DNA of 64,000 nucleotides, taken from Trileptium ribeirensis (lineage: Eukaryota; Nematoda; Enoplea; Enoplida; Thoracostomopsidae). The notes under the pieces are model-generated. The model ran no database searches. It was not told where the DNA came from and saw only the letters and a list, made by a program, of their open reading frames with translations. Where the stretch lies: contig JASANE010028382.1 of assembly GCA_030248225.1 (NCBI GenBank), positions 1 to 64,000 on the forward strand, written 5' to 3'. A program made the position numbers and the translations under genes. Shown here piece after piece: positions 48,601 to 59,238 of the stretch. The first letter of the stretch is position 1; every line of letters starts with the position of its first letter.

Positions 48601-51600
48601 CTGGCGTTCATCATGCATAGACCACTCAGTTTTCTGACGGTAGCTCCTACCTTCAGTTTTAGGGGGTATGTGAGAGCCCCACTTTTAGGTTCGGTCGGTC
48701 GGATCAGTGCAATCGGATCATCTGACCCCCCCAAAAAAACTGACAGTTTGAACTACTTCTTCCAAGAACTGGGGGTCTGTGCATTATACCTCACGCAGAA
48801 ACTCATGTCATCAAGCACAGGTTAACATTAGAGCGCTGAGAAGTGTCATACTTTGTCTTATGCACTCTTGCTAATGCTAATCGATGTGCGCTGCATTTTC
48901 TGATAACGATCAATCTATTTATCTGCATAAAAGTGATAAAAAGTGAAATTGACATTAACCCAGAAATATATTTAATATATAAGATCACTTAATATAACTG
49001 TCTCCTAAAAAGTTATCAATGTTCAAACGACAGCCGCAAATTATTTATGGTGTCACATTTAAGCCAAATCGGTTCACCAGTTGTACAGATTCATGACATC
49101 TTTAGCTAGTAACTCGTAAAGCCAGGGGAAACGGAGCTAGTGTGGCTACTCTGCACTTAGTGACTTATTTGTCATTCCAAATTCAGGTCCTTAAAAGCCC
49201 GCTTAAATTCTCATGATAATAATTATACACCGGCAATACTTCGCTGTCAATGCCATCGTAATTTTAGTCATGTATAAAAACCGACGAACTCTTTGTTTGT
49301 ACTTTCAATGCCCAAAAAGACAAAAACGTTTGATATTCCTAAATCATAAATTGAGAAATTATAATGTGGAAAGTGATTTCGAGATAGTAGAGCTTCTAAG
49401 AGTTCCATTATTTGATGCGTACCACGCAAATGGATTTGTTTTATCGCATTTAGCAACCCCGAAAAGATATAGCTATTATAGACATGTTTGATTGGTCTAC
49501 GAGTCATTTCACGAAACCATGTACTTTTGAAACACCACTTTTTGAAGCCAAAATGAAACGTTTTCGAATATACAGCGTCTAGACCCCTTCCGATGTAAAA
49601 ACCCTGAATTTTTCGAATATCGATGTCTCTATGCAAACCGAGCTACCTGAAACCTGCTACAGGGGTTGGAAAGGGCCCCCCTGGGGGTCAAATTTTAATC
49701 CGAAATAAGTCATTATTCTGTAGGTTGACGGAGTGACACGCGAACCATGGTCTGTTTTTATGCAAGTCGGACCAAAATGGTCCTCGTCAAGTCATTTGGA
49801 GCACTTGCGACCTAAAATTGATGCTGCTAGGGCATTCTTGGGGTTAAAAATCGACCAATTTAGAACAAGCCTGTCGCAGAAGTTTTCTAGCGCAACGGAG
49901 ACAGTACCTACAGATACCATTTTATGCTCACAAACCAACCATGAGCGGGGGACGTCTGAGAAAAAATTTCAGGCAGATCCTTAGGCCTTGTAAAAAATGG
50001 CACCCCGATATGTTGAGTCGGGGGGGCTACACCTCACGTCGGGGGGCTACACCTCAGGTCGGGGGGCTACAGCTTCCTACAACATGCAACGCGCCAAACT
50101 TTAGCTATTTCTATACATTCTAGATGTAAGCTGGTGTAAAACAAATACAATTGATCTATGACTAGCTTACATTTAAGTGATGATACCAAGGACAATGCGT
50201 GGAATAGATGTGCGGGCAGGCAGAAGGATTCCCTAGCTGCCCAGTTAACAACACGGCCCCATATCATAGTGCAATGATGATGAACTTATATACTAATATG
50301 ATTCTTGTGACCTTCGATTACTTTTATTATACATGCGGTCGGGAGGGGGGGTACACGCCAGGTCGGGGGGGCTACATTTTCATTAAAAATTTTTAATAGA
50401 TGGGTCGATTCTAGTGGGGCTTTTACTATGTTTATATCCGGCCTATTGTAAGACTGTATGCTAAATTTGGCTTTTTTAAATTTCAGTTTGGTCAGGTCGG
50501 GGGGGGGGGGCTACATTTTGCATACCCCATTTTTGGCATTTTATGACCTTCGACCTCATAATGAAATAACACATGGACAGACGCTGATATTCTTTTTTTC
50601 AATAACACTTGTACTGATTACGATTACCGTTACATAGCATTTTTGGCGCTAGTGCACTTTGACGTTATTTACCAGCGTCTGAAAGCTGCCAGATCAGACC
50701 TTGGTCGGGGGGGCTACATGTCACGAAAAAAATTTTCGGAAGCTTGACGTCAGCTTCAGTGTCGATGCATACTCCCAAGTTTTCCGGAAAAATTAGCAAA
50801 TACCAATGGATCACAGTGAAATGAAAAACACACATATGTATCACGTGCTAGCGATACGGCGAACGTTTATATTGGGACATGTGTTTTTGGCTTCATTTGG
50901 CCAACCCGGGTTGAGGGCCTCTGGCTCCTGCTATGTTTGGGGTACACAGGTCCACCATACCTCGTTATGATCGTCGGATATGCTATTACTGTATCTCACA
51001 GCGACATTACATTTCCTTACAAAAGACTGGTGGTATGGGCCAAAAAGTGCCGATGTAGCCCCCTCCCCCGATTAAAATGACATGGTTTCGTGAAATGACC
51101 CCTACATACATCTATATTGGAAAACTGGGGAAATATGTCTTTTTGGTGCCATAATTTACCAAGATTTGCTTCGGTACGGTCCGCAGGATTAATAACACAG
51201 CCAAGTATGCGGTTAATGCAACGAAACCCTTAAAGCTATTTAATGGCTTAAACAACCCTATAATCACATCGAAATTTTTCAGCCAGTGTGCGCTAAAGCG
51301 CCTTTCATTATCTCTTATTTTCCAGCAGCCACAAAACATTAATTTCTATAAAAAGTTTATAAGGCACAGAGTTAATGCAGCCAGTTATTCTAGCGTTAAC
51401 TATCAAATTTATAAAGTTCAAAGTGTTCTCCGTAGAATTGAAAATTCCTAGCTATCCTTGATGGTACCTAACCATACATGCCGGCGGTCGGTCAAGTCAG
51501 GGTGGGTAGAGGCCTCCACACGGGAGGGGGGGGGGATTGGCGGCCATCCCAGGGGGTAACCCCCCTGGCCGGCCAAATTTTCCTTGGGGGGGTCGGTCGT

Positions 51601-54600
51601 GAGGAACTTTTTTTGGTCTTCGCAGCAATCGCTGATCTCTCAACTTGGGATTCTCTCGAACTCAGAAACAAATGAAATAACAACTAAGTAAAAATTGAGC
51701 AATTTCATGTGGTATGGGTCTGTGGGATAAGAAAGCTCGCCCGTGGCTTTTGTCTGCTCACCTATCGGGTGCGACTCCTACGGCGATGTAGTGTTCCAGT
51801 GCTATTTTAGTGCTGAGTTTTTTGGTTAATCCACCGTGGACCATAGCAGACATTCAATGTCTAAATATCTAGTTAGTATATAAATAAGTATACAGTACCC
51901 GCCAAAACTGACTGTCGCTCGCTCGCGACTCGCTCGCGACTCGCTCGAGACTCGCTCGAGACTCGCTCGCGACTCGCTTGAAATAAATTTGTTCTAAAAA
52001 TAGAATTTTCTATTAATTTAAATAGTTGCGAAATCTCGAGCGAGCCACTCGCTCGCGACTCGCTCGAGACTCGCTCGCGACTCGCTCGAACTCGCTCGCT
52101 CGAAATGCGACGGTCATTTTTGGCGAGTACTGTAATTATTAATTCGATTAACTTTTACTTCAGGGAATGACGTCGTGAACAAAAAAGCTTTCCACAAATT
52201 TACGGCCGCACATGCACCTCTAGCACCAAGCAGGCGCAATTTGCGCAAGTTTTTGCACTAAGGAACTACTTCGAAACTCGTCGAGACGTCAAGCTCCCCT
52301 TCGGGTTGGGGGGGGGGGGTGCTGCGCACCCCAACCCCAGGGGGGTTACCCCCTGGCTTTTCGGCCTCGGGTGGGGGTTGGGGTTCGGACCCCAGGGGGG
52401 GTTACCCCTACCTCCTGCCGGCATGTATGTACCTAACTTAATTAGAATATTGACAATCTTTGGAAATAATATAACCTGCGTACAATCTTGAGATTATTCA
52501 GTCTTTTTCTTCAGAGACAAACGGAACGGAGGCTAAACCCACGAGCTGAGAGTTTTTGAAGTCAACTTGTGCTTTGGTTTGTTGGAGGATTCGAAAATTT
52601 GTGCTTTATGCAAAATCCTTGTCAGCCACGCAAGCACAATAAGTTCTTACCTCTGGATTTTTTCATCGAATTCCGTATCAGTTGTTTATCTTAATGGTTG
52701 GTACGGTTGTTGATAGATCGATTTGGGTTTCGAGGCACTCGCTCGAAATGGAACAGTCATTTCTGGCGCGTACTGTATTAATGTGGTGGTTTATTCCAAA
52801 ACGCCTTTTTAACGACCGATATTTTCTGTTCTTTTTTCCATCGTAATCATTGCTTGGTGTCATGTAAACGGTTAATTAGCTGTTAAAATATTAAAAAAAT
52901 TTTATGGGTGATGCAGCATGCACGGGCTGGCTTCATTTTACATAGTTTTGAAGCTATGTAACATGACAATTTAAGACAGTAGAACACACTAACCGACGTG
53001 AAATTCAAATCCACATTAGGTATTAGGCGCCTTTGTGCTAACTGCTAAGTTACTCAGCAGGCATTTCTGCCGTACTAAACTATTATAAGCCATCTTCATA
53101 AATGCTAAGTTTGTCTGCTGTATAGAGGTCCCGAGAATGCATAGCTTACTGGTAATATGAATACATCATACTGTAACGAGTTTCTCTAGTCTGGGAAAAA
53201 TTAGGATTGCATAACACAACCAGCAAGCAAACGAGAACAAACATAGCTATCCGTCTTGAACCTAAATACTAGCTTAGGTTTCGGCAATTGCGAAGGGTTT
53301 ATTGTGATTCTTGTCCAACTGAGCTGTCAATGACTAACAGTGCATGTCTAACGTGATCATGAACGTTATCTATTTAAAAACGAACAGTACGATTTCGTTA
53401 ACTCCACTACAACTGACAGTCAGGTGATAAAAACCACATCAAGCCTGGAGGCCAGAGCTGATTGTATATTTTGGATTTATAGGCAGTAAGCTATCGAGGT
53501 CAATAACTGGACTCACTCAGCAATTCCAGTGAGTTTTTGATCAACGATGGCCCAGTGACTATCACAAAACCACCGACAAGTCTCATCGTGGAATTTTTCT
53601 TTGTACTTGCCCTTGACAAATTTGATGGCACTATTACTTTAAAAATAGGAGTATTGCTGATCACGCTTTGATTTTCAGCGTTCCGCATTGCATGACCACA
53701 TACAGCTCCTCTTTCGAGCCGCAGGTTCGACATCGCGGAAACTATTACTGTCTCCAGTTCCAGATATGAATTTTTCAGTCACTGCTGTATATACTGTGGT
53801 TTTTTAGTTCGGTGTGTAGTTGTGCACTGAATATAGTTGGTTCTATTTTTTTACTTCTTATGGTGTTACCTGCACCACTAAATGGAGCTTGACCAAATGT
53901 AGTATGAGAACATTTATCACAGAGCTGTTGCCGCCAGGAAACTCTAATCATCGAAACCCCAGTCACTGCTGTATATACTGTGGTTTTTTAGTTCGGTGTG
54001 TAGTTGTGGACTGAATATAGTTGGTTCTATTTTTTTACTTCTTTTGGTGTTACCTGCACCACTAAATGGAGCTTGACCAAATGTAGTATGAGAACATTTA
54101 TCACAGAGCTGTTGCCGCCAGGAAACTCTAATCATCGAAACCCCAGTCACTGCTGTATATACTGTGGTTTTTTAGTTCGGCGTGTAGTTGTGCACTGAAT
54201 ATAGTTGGTTCTATTTTTTTACTTCTTTTGGTGTTACCTGCACCACTAAATGGAGCTTGACCAACTGTAGTATGAGAACATTTATAACAGAGCTGTTGCC
54301 GCCAGGAAACTCTAATCATCGAAACCCCAGTCACTGCTGTATATACTGGGGTTTTTTAGTTCGGCGTGTAGTTGTGCACTGAATATAGTTGGTTCTATTT
54401 TTTTACTTCTTTTGGTGTTACCTGCACCACTAAATGGAGCTTGACCAACTGTAGTATGAGAACATTTATAACAGAGCTGTTGCCGCCAGGAAACTCTAAT
54501 CATCGAAACCCCAGTCACTGCTGTATATACTGTGGTTTTTTAGTTCGGCGTGTAGTTGTGCACTGAATATAGTTGGTTATATTTTTTTACTTCTTTTGGT

Positions 54601-57548
54601 GTTACCTGCACCACTAAATGGAGCTTGACCAACTGTAGTATGAGAACATTTATAACAGAGCTGTTGCCGCCAGGAAACTCTAATCATCGAAACCCCAGTC
54701 ACTGCTGTATATACTGTGGTTTTTTAGTTCGGCGTGTAGTTGTGCACTGAATATAGTTGGTTCTATTTTTTTACTTCTTTTGGTGTTACCTGCACCACTA
54801 AATGGAGCTTGACCAAATGTAGTATGAGAACATTTATCACAGAGCTGTTGCCGCCAGGAAACTCTAATCATCGAAACCCCAGTCACTGCTGTATATACTG
54901 TGGTTTTTTAGTTCGGCGTGTAGTTGTGCACTGAATATAGTTGGTTCTATTTTTTTACTTCTTTTGGTGTTACCTGCACCACTAAATGGAGCTTGACCAA
55001 CTGTAGTATGAGAACATTTATAACAGAGCTGTTGCCGCCAGGAAACTCTAATCATCGAAACCCCAGTCACTGCTGTATATACTGTGGTTTTTTAGTTCGG
55101 CGTGTAGTTGTGCACTGAATATAGTTGGTTATATTTTTTTACTTCTTTTGGTGTTACCTGCACCACTAAATGGAGCTTGACCAACTGTAGTATGAGAACA
55201 TTTATAACAGAGCTGTTGCCGCCAGGAAACTCTAATCATCAAAACCCTTTCGTCAGCGTTATTATTTTTGGTGGTTAAAATCCTTCGCCGGTTATATCGA
55301 TAACGACACTGTCGGCGGCGATCATGCTGTACGATGCCGACTGATACGAGGCGATAGTTTTCGCGTTTGGCAACGACGTGATATTACTCCAAATTAGGTA
55401 TTTCATACAACATATTCTGCAGCATAGACCGTGCTTACGATCTTAACAATGATCACCGACGACTGACTGATTTGATAGGGACACTCGGCCGCTTCGTTAA
55501 CGTTGCTATCGAATCTCTAAGCTAAACCTGATGTGATTATTGTTTGCGACAATATTATTGAGTTTTCAACCAGTTTTCCCCTAGATTTTGCAGCGGTTGT
55601 ACAATTGAAAATCTCCGAATGATGTACTCACACAATCGCTGGCGGTGTCAAAGCATTCGATCAGGAACCCATAATTTTTGTAACATTAAAAGCCAAATCT
55701 TCTTAAATGCTGAATTGCAACCTACATATATCAGATGCGGTACGGGTGGGACAGGCAAATAGTTTGCAAGTTTGGCGCATACCAAATCTACAGCTTTATA
55801 AAACGCAGAAATATGCCGTTATATGATTTTGCACTGAAGCTATTTAATAGTCCCCTAGTTGTGCCTTTTATTACTTTGAGATATTTCTATGCTGAAGGTA
55901 CCGCAACGATTGTCCAAATGAATTTCCATCATGGTTATCTTGATTTTATATTGTGGCGGTTAATATGTTTGTTTATTGCATAGCTAGGATTAAAGATGAT
56001 TTCTTGTTTTTAAACTAACACTAAACAAAATTGATCTTTCACAGTAGTTGGGAATTCGCGGACTGAGGCGCTTAGCATATTATATAAATTATAATATCTT
56101 ATTCGGCATATTTGGTTTTATTAGTTAGTGATCAGAAAACATTCAAAGCTGTTTTCAGCGTTTGATGATGCATTAAAATATGTATTAAAGATGGCATTTA
56201 CCAACTTTGGTTGCTTATGATTAAATTTGAATTAATAACTCTTTATATCTTCATGGGATACAATTCTACCAAGCGGAAATACATGCCGTTATTTTTGTCC
56301 GTAGCTGTACATTTAGCTAAATTTTAAAAATTTAATAAACATATTTTCAATCCTGTTCTTATACCATTTATTTTCAAGACGTTTGCAAGTTATTTGTTTT
56401 TAACGAAATCGCGACGTTAATTTTCGCTGACATTTAAGCTTTAGTAGATTAACGAGATATTTTAGGGTTTTGATTTTATAATGCTACATGCGTATATTCT
56501 AAAAAAATATCCCTGTTACAGAAAGTTTCGGGTGATCTCGCTGGAAAACTATCTTGCTCATTTTGCGTCGGATCGTCGGCACATGCGTTTCCAAGAGACT
56601 GGCGAATACCTCAAAGAGCCGCCGCCGTGGCCACCGATTGCCAGTCAAGGTAAGTCTCTACGAGTACTAACGTTTATATATATTTTTTTTCTAAAAAAGC
56701 CTATCAGGATTGACTTACATTGGCTTTTTTAAATTTGAATACTATTTTGACTTAGCAGTCTGTATGATGAGCCAAACTGTGGTTGCTCGGTTTGCTGATA
56801 CAGTTGACTAGGATAATTGCATTTTAAGATTTGCTGCTGAACAAAAGGTATCGTAATTACTACTTTTATGTGATTACTCAGGTATTGCAAAATTTTATGC
56901 GATTTTAAGTTTATGCTTATGAGTTGAACGTCAGTACAGAAATAGAACGCTTTGCTAACGGTACAGCATGTGATATCTACGAATTGACAATGCTTAGACT
57001 ACAGTGAATTGCTTCATAGCGGCAGCGAACCACGGTGATAGATTTAGAATGGGGAATTACTGCCGGGTCTACCTATAAAGATGGTTCTAAATTTGACGTT
57101 TCTATACCGGAAAACGTTAAATTTTGACTACTGAGCCATTTCATTTTTAATCCTACGCTTCAGTTAATGTTTGACTCAAATTTTTCACTTTAGGGCAAAA
57201 AAGGACCGACTCAGTCAGTTGTCAAAATTTGACTCAACGTTTTTGCGGTATATGTGTGATGTCAGCCCGGTGTTTACTATGTATAAAACCTGTGCAGAGC
57301 AATCCATGGGCTTGGTCAGAGAAAAGTCGTTGCAATTTGGTTTATTGCGATTGGATTTAATGATTCTATGTGGGTATCTATTGCTTTGTTCCTTTTATAT
57401 CAGATTGTACAACGTTATATTTTGTCATTTAGATTCGTCAAATAACATCGACGATTTCTGGCGAATGGATAGAGATAGCCCAGCTGAAGCGTTTAGTCGG
57501 GTGTATGACGATTGTAAATCATTGAATGCATTTGTTCAAGATTCCTGA
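42561..57548 (+). CDS. NTAQ1: NTAQ1, protein N-terminal glutamine amidohydrolase (six coding exons)
   Basis: Exons 42561-42625, 45424-45532, 47216-47269, 48095-48252, 56522-56649 and 57433-57548 join in frame to 630 bases, giving 209 residues and a TGA (human protein: 205). The enzyme turns an N-terminal Gln of a protein into Glu, which Ate1 can then arginylate, so it feeds the Arg/N-degron pathway in cytosol and nucleus. Active-site residues by alignment with the human triad (Cys28, His81, Asp97) are Cys22 in CNYASCYCEEN, His79 in IWDYHVIL and Asp98 in VFDLDT. Other matching blocks are FVIFISNENK, IPLWCQRAG, RRKFRVI, HFASDRRHM, EPPPWPPI and NIDDFWRMD. An in-frame stop at 42531 and no ATG between it and 42561 fix the start. 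Introns begin GTTAGT, GTGATG, GTAAGT, GTATGT and GTAAGT and end in AG. Confidence 0.95.
43320..43584. mobile_element. hairpin MITE, TACAGTACTCGCC ends, CGAACA interior
   Basis: The left end TACAGTACTCGCCAGAAATG is the near reverse complement of the right end CATTTATGGCGAGTACTGTA (43565-43584), bounded by TA. The 265-base interior is made of CGAACA-type words. A second copy with the same ends is at 51891-52134 and a lone right end at about 52727-52778. Non-coding; the 87- and 101-codon frames here come from the simple repeats. Confidence 0.68.
43761..44198 (+). other. 146-codon open frame in intron 1, unrecognised
   Basis: After a TGA at 43758-43760 one frame stays open for 145 codons to a TAG. 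The first ATG is at 43926. The peptide is mixed in composition (for example GPGKKATRIKNNFEDDVQIL, KCGSGRKTFPQFDKDISVI) and not simply AT-driven. It is unlikely to belong to NTAQ1, whose exons 1 and 2 join without it. It may be a fragment of a mobile element's protein. Confidence 0.25.
45424..45532 (+). CDS. NTAQ1: NTAQ1 coding exon 2
   Basis: Begins with the last base of the catalytic Cys codon, then EENIWKCCDQLKRSGKITPT and FVIFISNENKL. The donor is GTGATG, weaker than the others, but the join to IPLW in exon 3 reproduces the family sequence exactly. Confidence 0.93.
45658..45892. mobile_element. palindromic MITE, copy 1
   Basis: The left end has CACTCAAAATACATTCTGTG then AAATTTAAAAGAAATTCCTTTG and TTTTGCACCACCAGATA. 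The right side mirrors it (ATCTGATGGTGCAAAATTC ... AATTTCAGAGAAACCTG). About 235 bases that can fold into one long hairpin. Non-coding. Confidence 0.7.
46253..46510. mobile_element. palindromic MITE, copy 2
   Basis: Same family as the copy about 600 bases upstream. It carries TTCTGTGAAATTTAAAAGAA and TTTTGCACCATCAGATATTC on the left, and GAATATCTGGCGGTGCAAAA and ATTTTGAGTGTAG on the right. Confidence 0.7.
47216..47269 (+). CDS. NTAQ1: NTAQ1 coding exon 3
   Basis: A 54-base exon between TTTTCAG and GTAAGT, coding for IPLWCQRAGDDCDGLVIW. It is too short to stand out as an open frame; it was found from the family motif IP.W...A....G.VIW. Confidence 0.93.
47270..48094 (+). other. NTAQ1 intron 3, with AT palindrome array
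   Basis: Phase 0 intron of 825 bases. At about 47338-47530 it carries an array of TATATAAGT, ACTTATATA and GTTATATAAC words that are mutually complementary and can fold extensively. Confidence 0.85.
47338..47530. repeat. self-complementary AT-rich array
   Basis: Words such as AACTGTTATATAGTTATAAG and TTATATAAGTTACTTATATA repeat in both orientations. Confidence 0.65.
48095..48252 (+). CDS. NTAQ1: NTAQ1 coding exon 4 (catalytic His and Asp)
   Basis: Between TTACTACAG and GTATGT. Starts DYHVILI (His79) and includes MVFDLDTRLHYPCGW (Asp98), ending REKYR plus AG of an Arg codon. It lacks an in-frame ATG before the middle of the exon. Confidence 0.94.
49501..51101. mobile_element. inverted-repeat element with GTCGGGGGGCTACA motifs
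   Basis: Left end GAGTCATTTCACGAAACCAT(GT) at 49501-49522, right end its reverse complement with one change at 51080-51101. Both ends are followed outward by CTAC, a possible 4-base target duplication. Inside, the word GTCGGGGGGGCTACA recurs at about 50019, 50038, 50058, 50361, 50496 and 50704, and appears inverted at about 51054-51071. No transposase was recognised, so the element is probably non-autonomous. Confidence 0.65.
51473..52429. mobile_element. G/C-rich foldback element with nested MITE
   Basis: Inverted ends CATACATGCCGGC (51473-51485) and GCCGGCATGTATG (52417-52429). Both arms are very rich in G and C and hold palindromic words such as CCAGGGGGTAACCCCCCTGG (left) and CCCCAGGGGGGTTACCCCCT (right). 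The 51891-52134 MITE sits in the middle. No coding frame was recognised. Confidence 0.6.
51891..52134. mobile_element. hairpin MITE, TACAGTAC..GCC ends, ACTCGCTCGCG interior
   Basis: Left end TACAGTACCCGCCAAAACTG, right end TCATTTTTGGCGAGTACTGTA, bounded by TA. The interior is a tandem array of ACTCGCTCGCG / ACTCGCTCGAG words around a central AT-rich part. Its ends match those of the element at 43320-43584, but the interior simple repeat differs. Confidence 0.72.
52727..52778. mobile_element. lone end of the TACAGTAC hairpin MITE
   Basis: GGCACTCGCTCGAAATGGAA followed by CAGTCATTTCTGGCGCGTACTGTA matches the right arm of the copy at 51891-52134, with no left arm nearby. Confidence 0.55.
53776..55247. 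repeat. 184-bp satellite, eight copies
   Basis: Units start at 53776, 53960, 54144, 54328, 54512, 54696, 54880 and 55064, each beginning CAGTCACTGCTGTATATACT. Copies differ by only a few bases: CCAAATGTAG with TTTATCACAG in copies 1, 2 and 6, against CCAACTGTAG with TTTATAACAG in copies 3, 4, 5, 7 and 8. Only copies 5 and 8 have GGTTATAT. The repeated open frames on both strands (64 and 68 codons) come from the repeat and are not genes. Confidence 0.97.
56522..56649 (+). CDS. NTAQ1: NTAQ1 coding exon 5
   Basis: Completes the split Arg codon, then KFRVISLENYLAHFASDRRH, the variable RFQETGEYLK and EPPPWPPIASQ, ending with the first base of an Asp codon before GTAAGT. Confidence 0.95.
56650..57432 (+). 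other. NTAQ1 intron 5, 783 bases
   Basis: Phase 1, donor GTAAGT, acceptor TGTCATTTAG. AT-rich with no recognised insert. An open frame runs through its end into exon 6 from a TTG at 57171; that upstream part is intronic. Confidence 0.85.
57433..57548 (+). CDS. NTAQ1: NTAQ1 coding exon 6 (last)
   Basis: Starts DSSNNIDDFWRMDRDSPAEA, matching the family's NL.DFI.MD block, and ends FVQDS and TGA at 57546-57548. Confidence 0.94.
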
Positions 57549-59164
57549 TGATACTTTTATATGTAGTATACAAGCGACGAACTTTGTCCCCGTACATTTC
57601 TGTTGTTTTCTGTTAGTGATTATACAAATTTTCCTGTTATATCATAGATAATGTCGGTTCGATGTACTAATACTTGAGGTTTTGTGCAATTTTGGTAACC
57701 ATACAGTACTTTTTTCATGACGCTTAGTGCGAAACCGCATAAAATACATAAACTTTATGGCATTATAAACGGTTGAATATATGAAAAGATTGAAGTTTTG
57801 TGTGAAGTTGTTCAAAATTTGAAGTTTTCTCCCATATTTCCTTAGAAGAGCGACTGTTGGTGTAGTATTTATGCCACAGACAATTCACCTGGTGGAACCT
57901 ATATACTATATTCGCATACAAAAATACATGTATATTATGTTCTAAAGATGAGAATTCCAGGACAGGCGCGCGGGCGGACAACAGATGACAAACGGCCGGA
58001 TCAAGCCAACCCAACCTTCCAACACGCCGGGTTGGGGGAAAAATTTCGGTACACTCTCACCTCTAGTTAAGGCTCGAATGTTATGTACATAGTTCGATAA
58101 CTTTGGGTTCCTTTGTGTCGCGCTGATTTCACATTAATTTTCATATGAGTGCCGACACCCGATTACAAACTGGCCAGGCCGGGGTGGGTCAAACTGGTTA
58201 TATCCGTTCCGGGCCGACCTCGATTTTCAACAAGCCAGGCTGAAACATTTCGGCCCGTTCTCGCCTCTAATATGTGCACACAAATAGGAGTCAAATCTGT
58301 TTAATAACAAAGTTACAGCGTCACCTGCTTGATGTGTAAATAAACGCTCATTTCAAAATGAAACATGGTATTGCTTAACCACGTACTCTAAACAGAAGAG
58401 AATATCAAATTCTTTATACATATAGCCTTAACTCGCCTCGTTAAAAATTTAGTTGGGTTAATCATAAAATTGCCAGTATTTGCGTTATGTAAATACTTTC
58501 GTAACTACAGGCTGTATAATCTAATGTCTTTTACTATTAGCTAAGTAATTAAATTTTCTGAATTATTTTTAAACATGAAATTTTTGTACAAATTGTGGCG
58601 TACCTTATTTAATACGGAATCTGTCTGTGGTAATGTATGAATTTACATGTGTTTTGTTTATAGGTGACGCTTACCTATGTTTACAAGATTTTAGGCTACA
58701 TGTACACGTCTATTTTTGTTGCAAGTAATTAAGTGTACATATTCGTTTATATATTCAGGAAATTTCTGAAAAATATCGATTTTCGATATGATTGCTAAAT
58801 AAACAGGCTGTTTCAGTTGATGATCGGACTAAATCTAGTTGGTTTCAAGGATCATAATGCCTCGTTGTTTGAACATTGGCAATTGTCGTAAAAGCTGCTG
58901 TGTAGACCAAGACAATATTTAAATTTCACCGGTGGTGATTATACTAGTGTAGCATTTGCTGCTTTCAACGTTATCATTGTGGCGGGATGTTCTTCTGAGT
59001 GTTTGTTTTGACTAAACAAAACTACAGTACATCGTATAGCTTTAGCATACACCGATAGGAATAACCAAGATAGTTATTGTGTCTTGAGTCCAAGCCCTGC
59101 ATCCTGGTTTCCCGATGACCGGTTGCATCAAAACATCTTTTTATAGATTGCTGTGATACTTTTA
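57549..59164. other. 3' side of NTAQ1; no other gene seen
   Basis: AT-rich. No poly(A) signal could be assigned with confidence; AATAAA hexamers at about 58334 and 58797 are far from the stop. The patch at about 57955-58260 is less AT-rich, with a repeated phrase (AAACGGCCGGATCAAGCCAA ... AACTGGCCAGGCCGG), and may be a dispersed repeat. Confidence 0.35.
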
Positions 59165-59238
59165 TGCCGCGAGCTATCGAACCCCGAACGCTCGGGTGAT
59201 AACACGTTTACTATTGATCATTGAGCTATGTCGAAGCT
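59165..59238 (-). repeat. tRNA-like (SINE-type) fragment, minus strand
   Basis: On the minus strand CATAGCTCAATGATCAATAG (A box) is followed by CGGGGTTCGATAGCTC (B box) at tRNA-like spacing. The acceptor strands do not pair. Probably a tRNA-derived SINE head. Confidence 0.4.

Larger units (their letters stand above)
48253..56521 (+). other. NTAQ1 intron 5-prime of exon 5, about 8.3 kb, repeat-filled
   Basis: Phase 2 intron ending CCCTGTTACAG, by far the longest of the gene. It holds the G-tract element at 49501-51101, the G/C-rich element at 51473-52429 with a MITE inside it, a lone MITE end at about 52727-52778 and the 184-bp satellite at 53776-55247. Frames at 48138-48332 (partly exon 4), 49213-49636, 53500-53733 and 55735-55983 match no family. 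Confidence 0.85.

Noticed and set aside
53820..55118. Repeated 64- and 68-codon open frames on both strands.
   Set aside because: They recur every 184 bases because of the satellite, overlap on opposite strands and match no family.
56481..56521. MLHAYILKKYPCY as the start of a separate protein before KFRVI.
   Set aside because: It is the end of the preceding intron (CCCTGTTACAG); exon 4 joins at 56522 to give RRKFRVI, as in the family.
57171..57432. N-terminal part of the 125-codon frame that ends in NTAQ1 exon 6.
   Set aside because: It lies before the acceptor TGTCATTTAG and starts at a TTG; only 57433-57548 matches the family.
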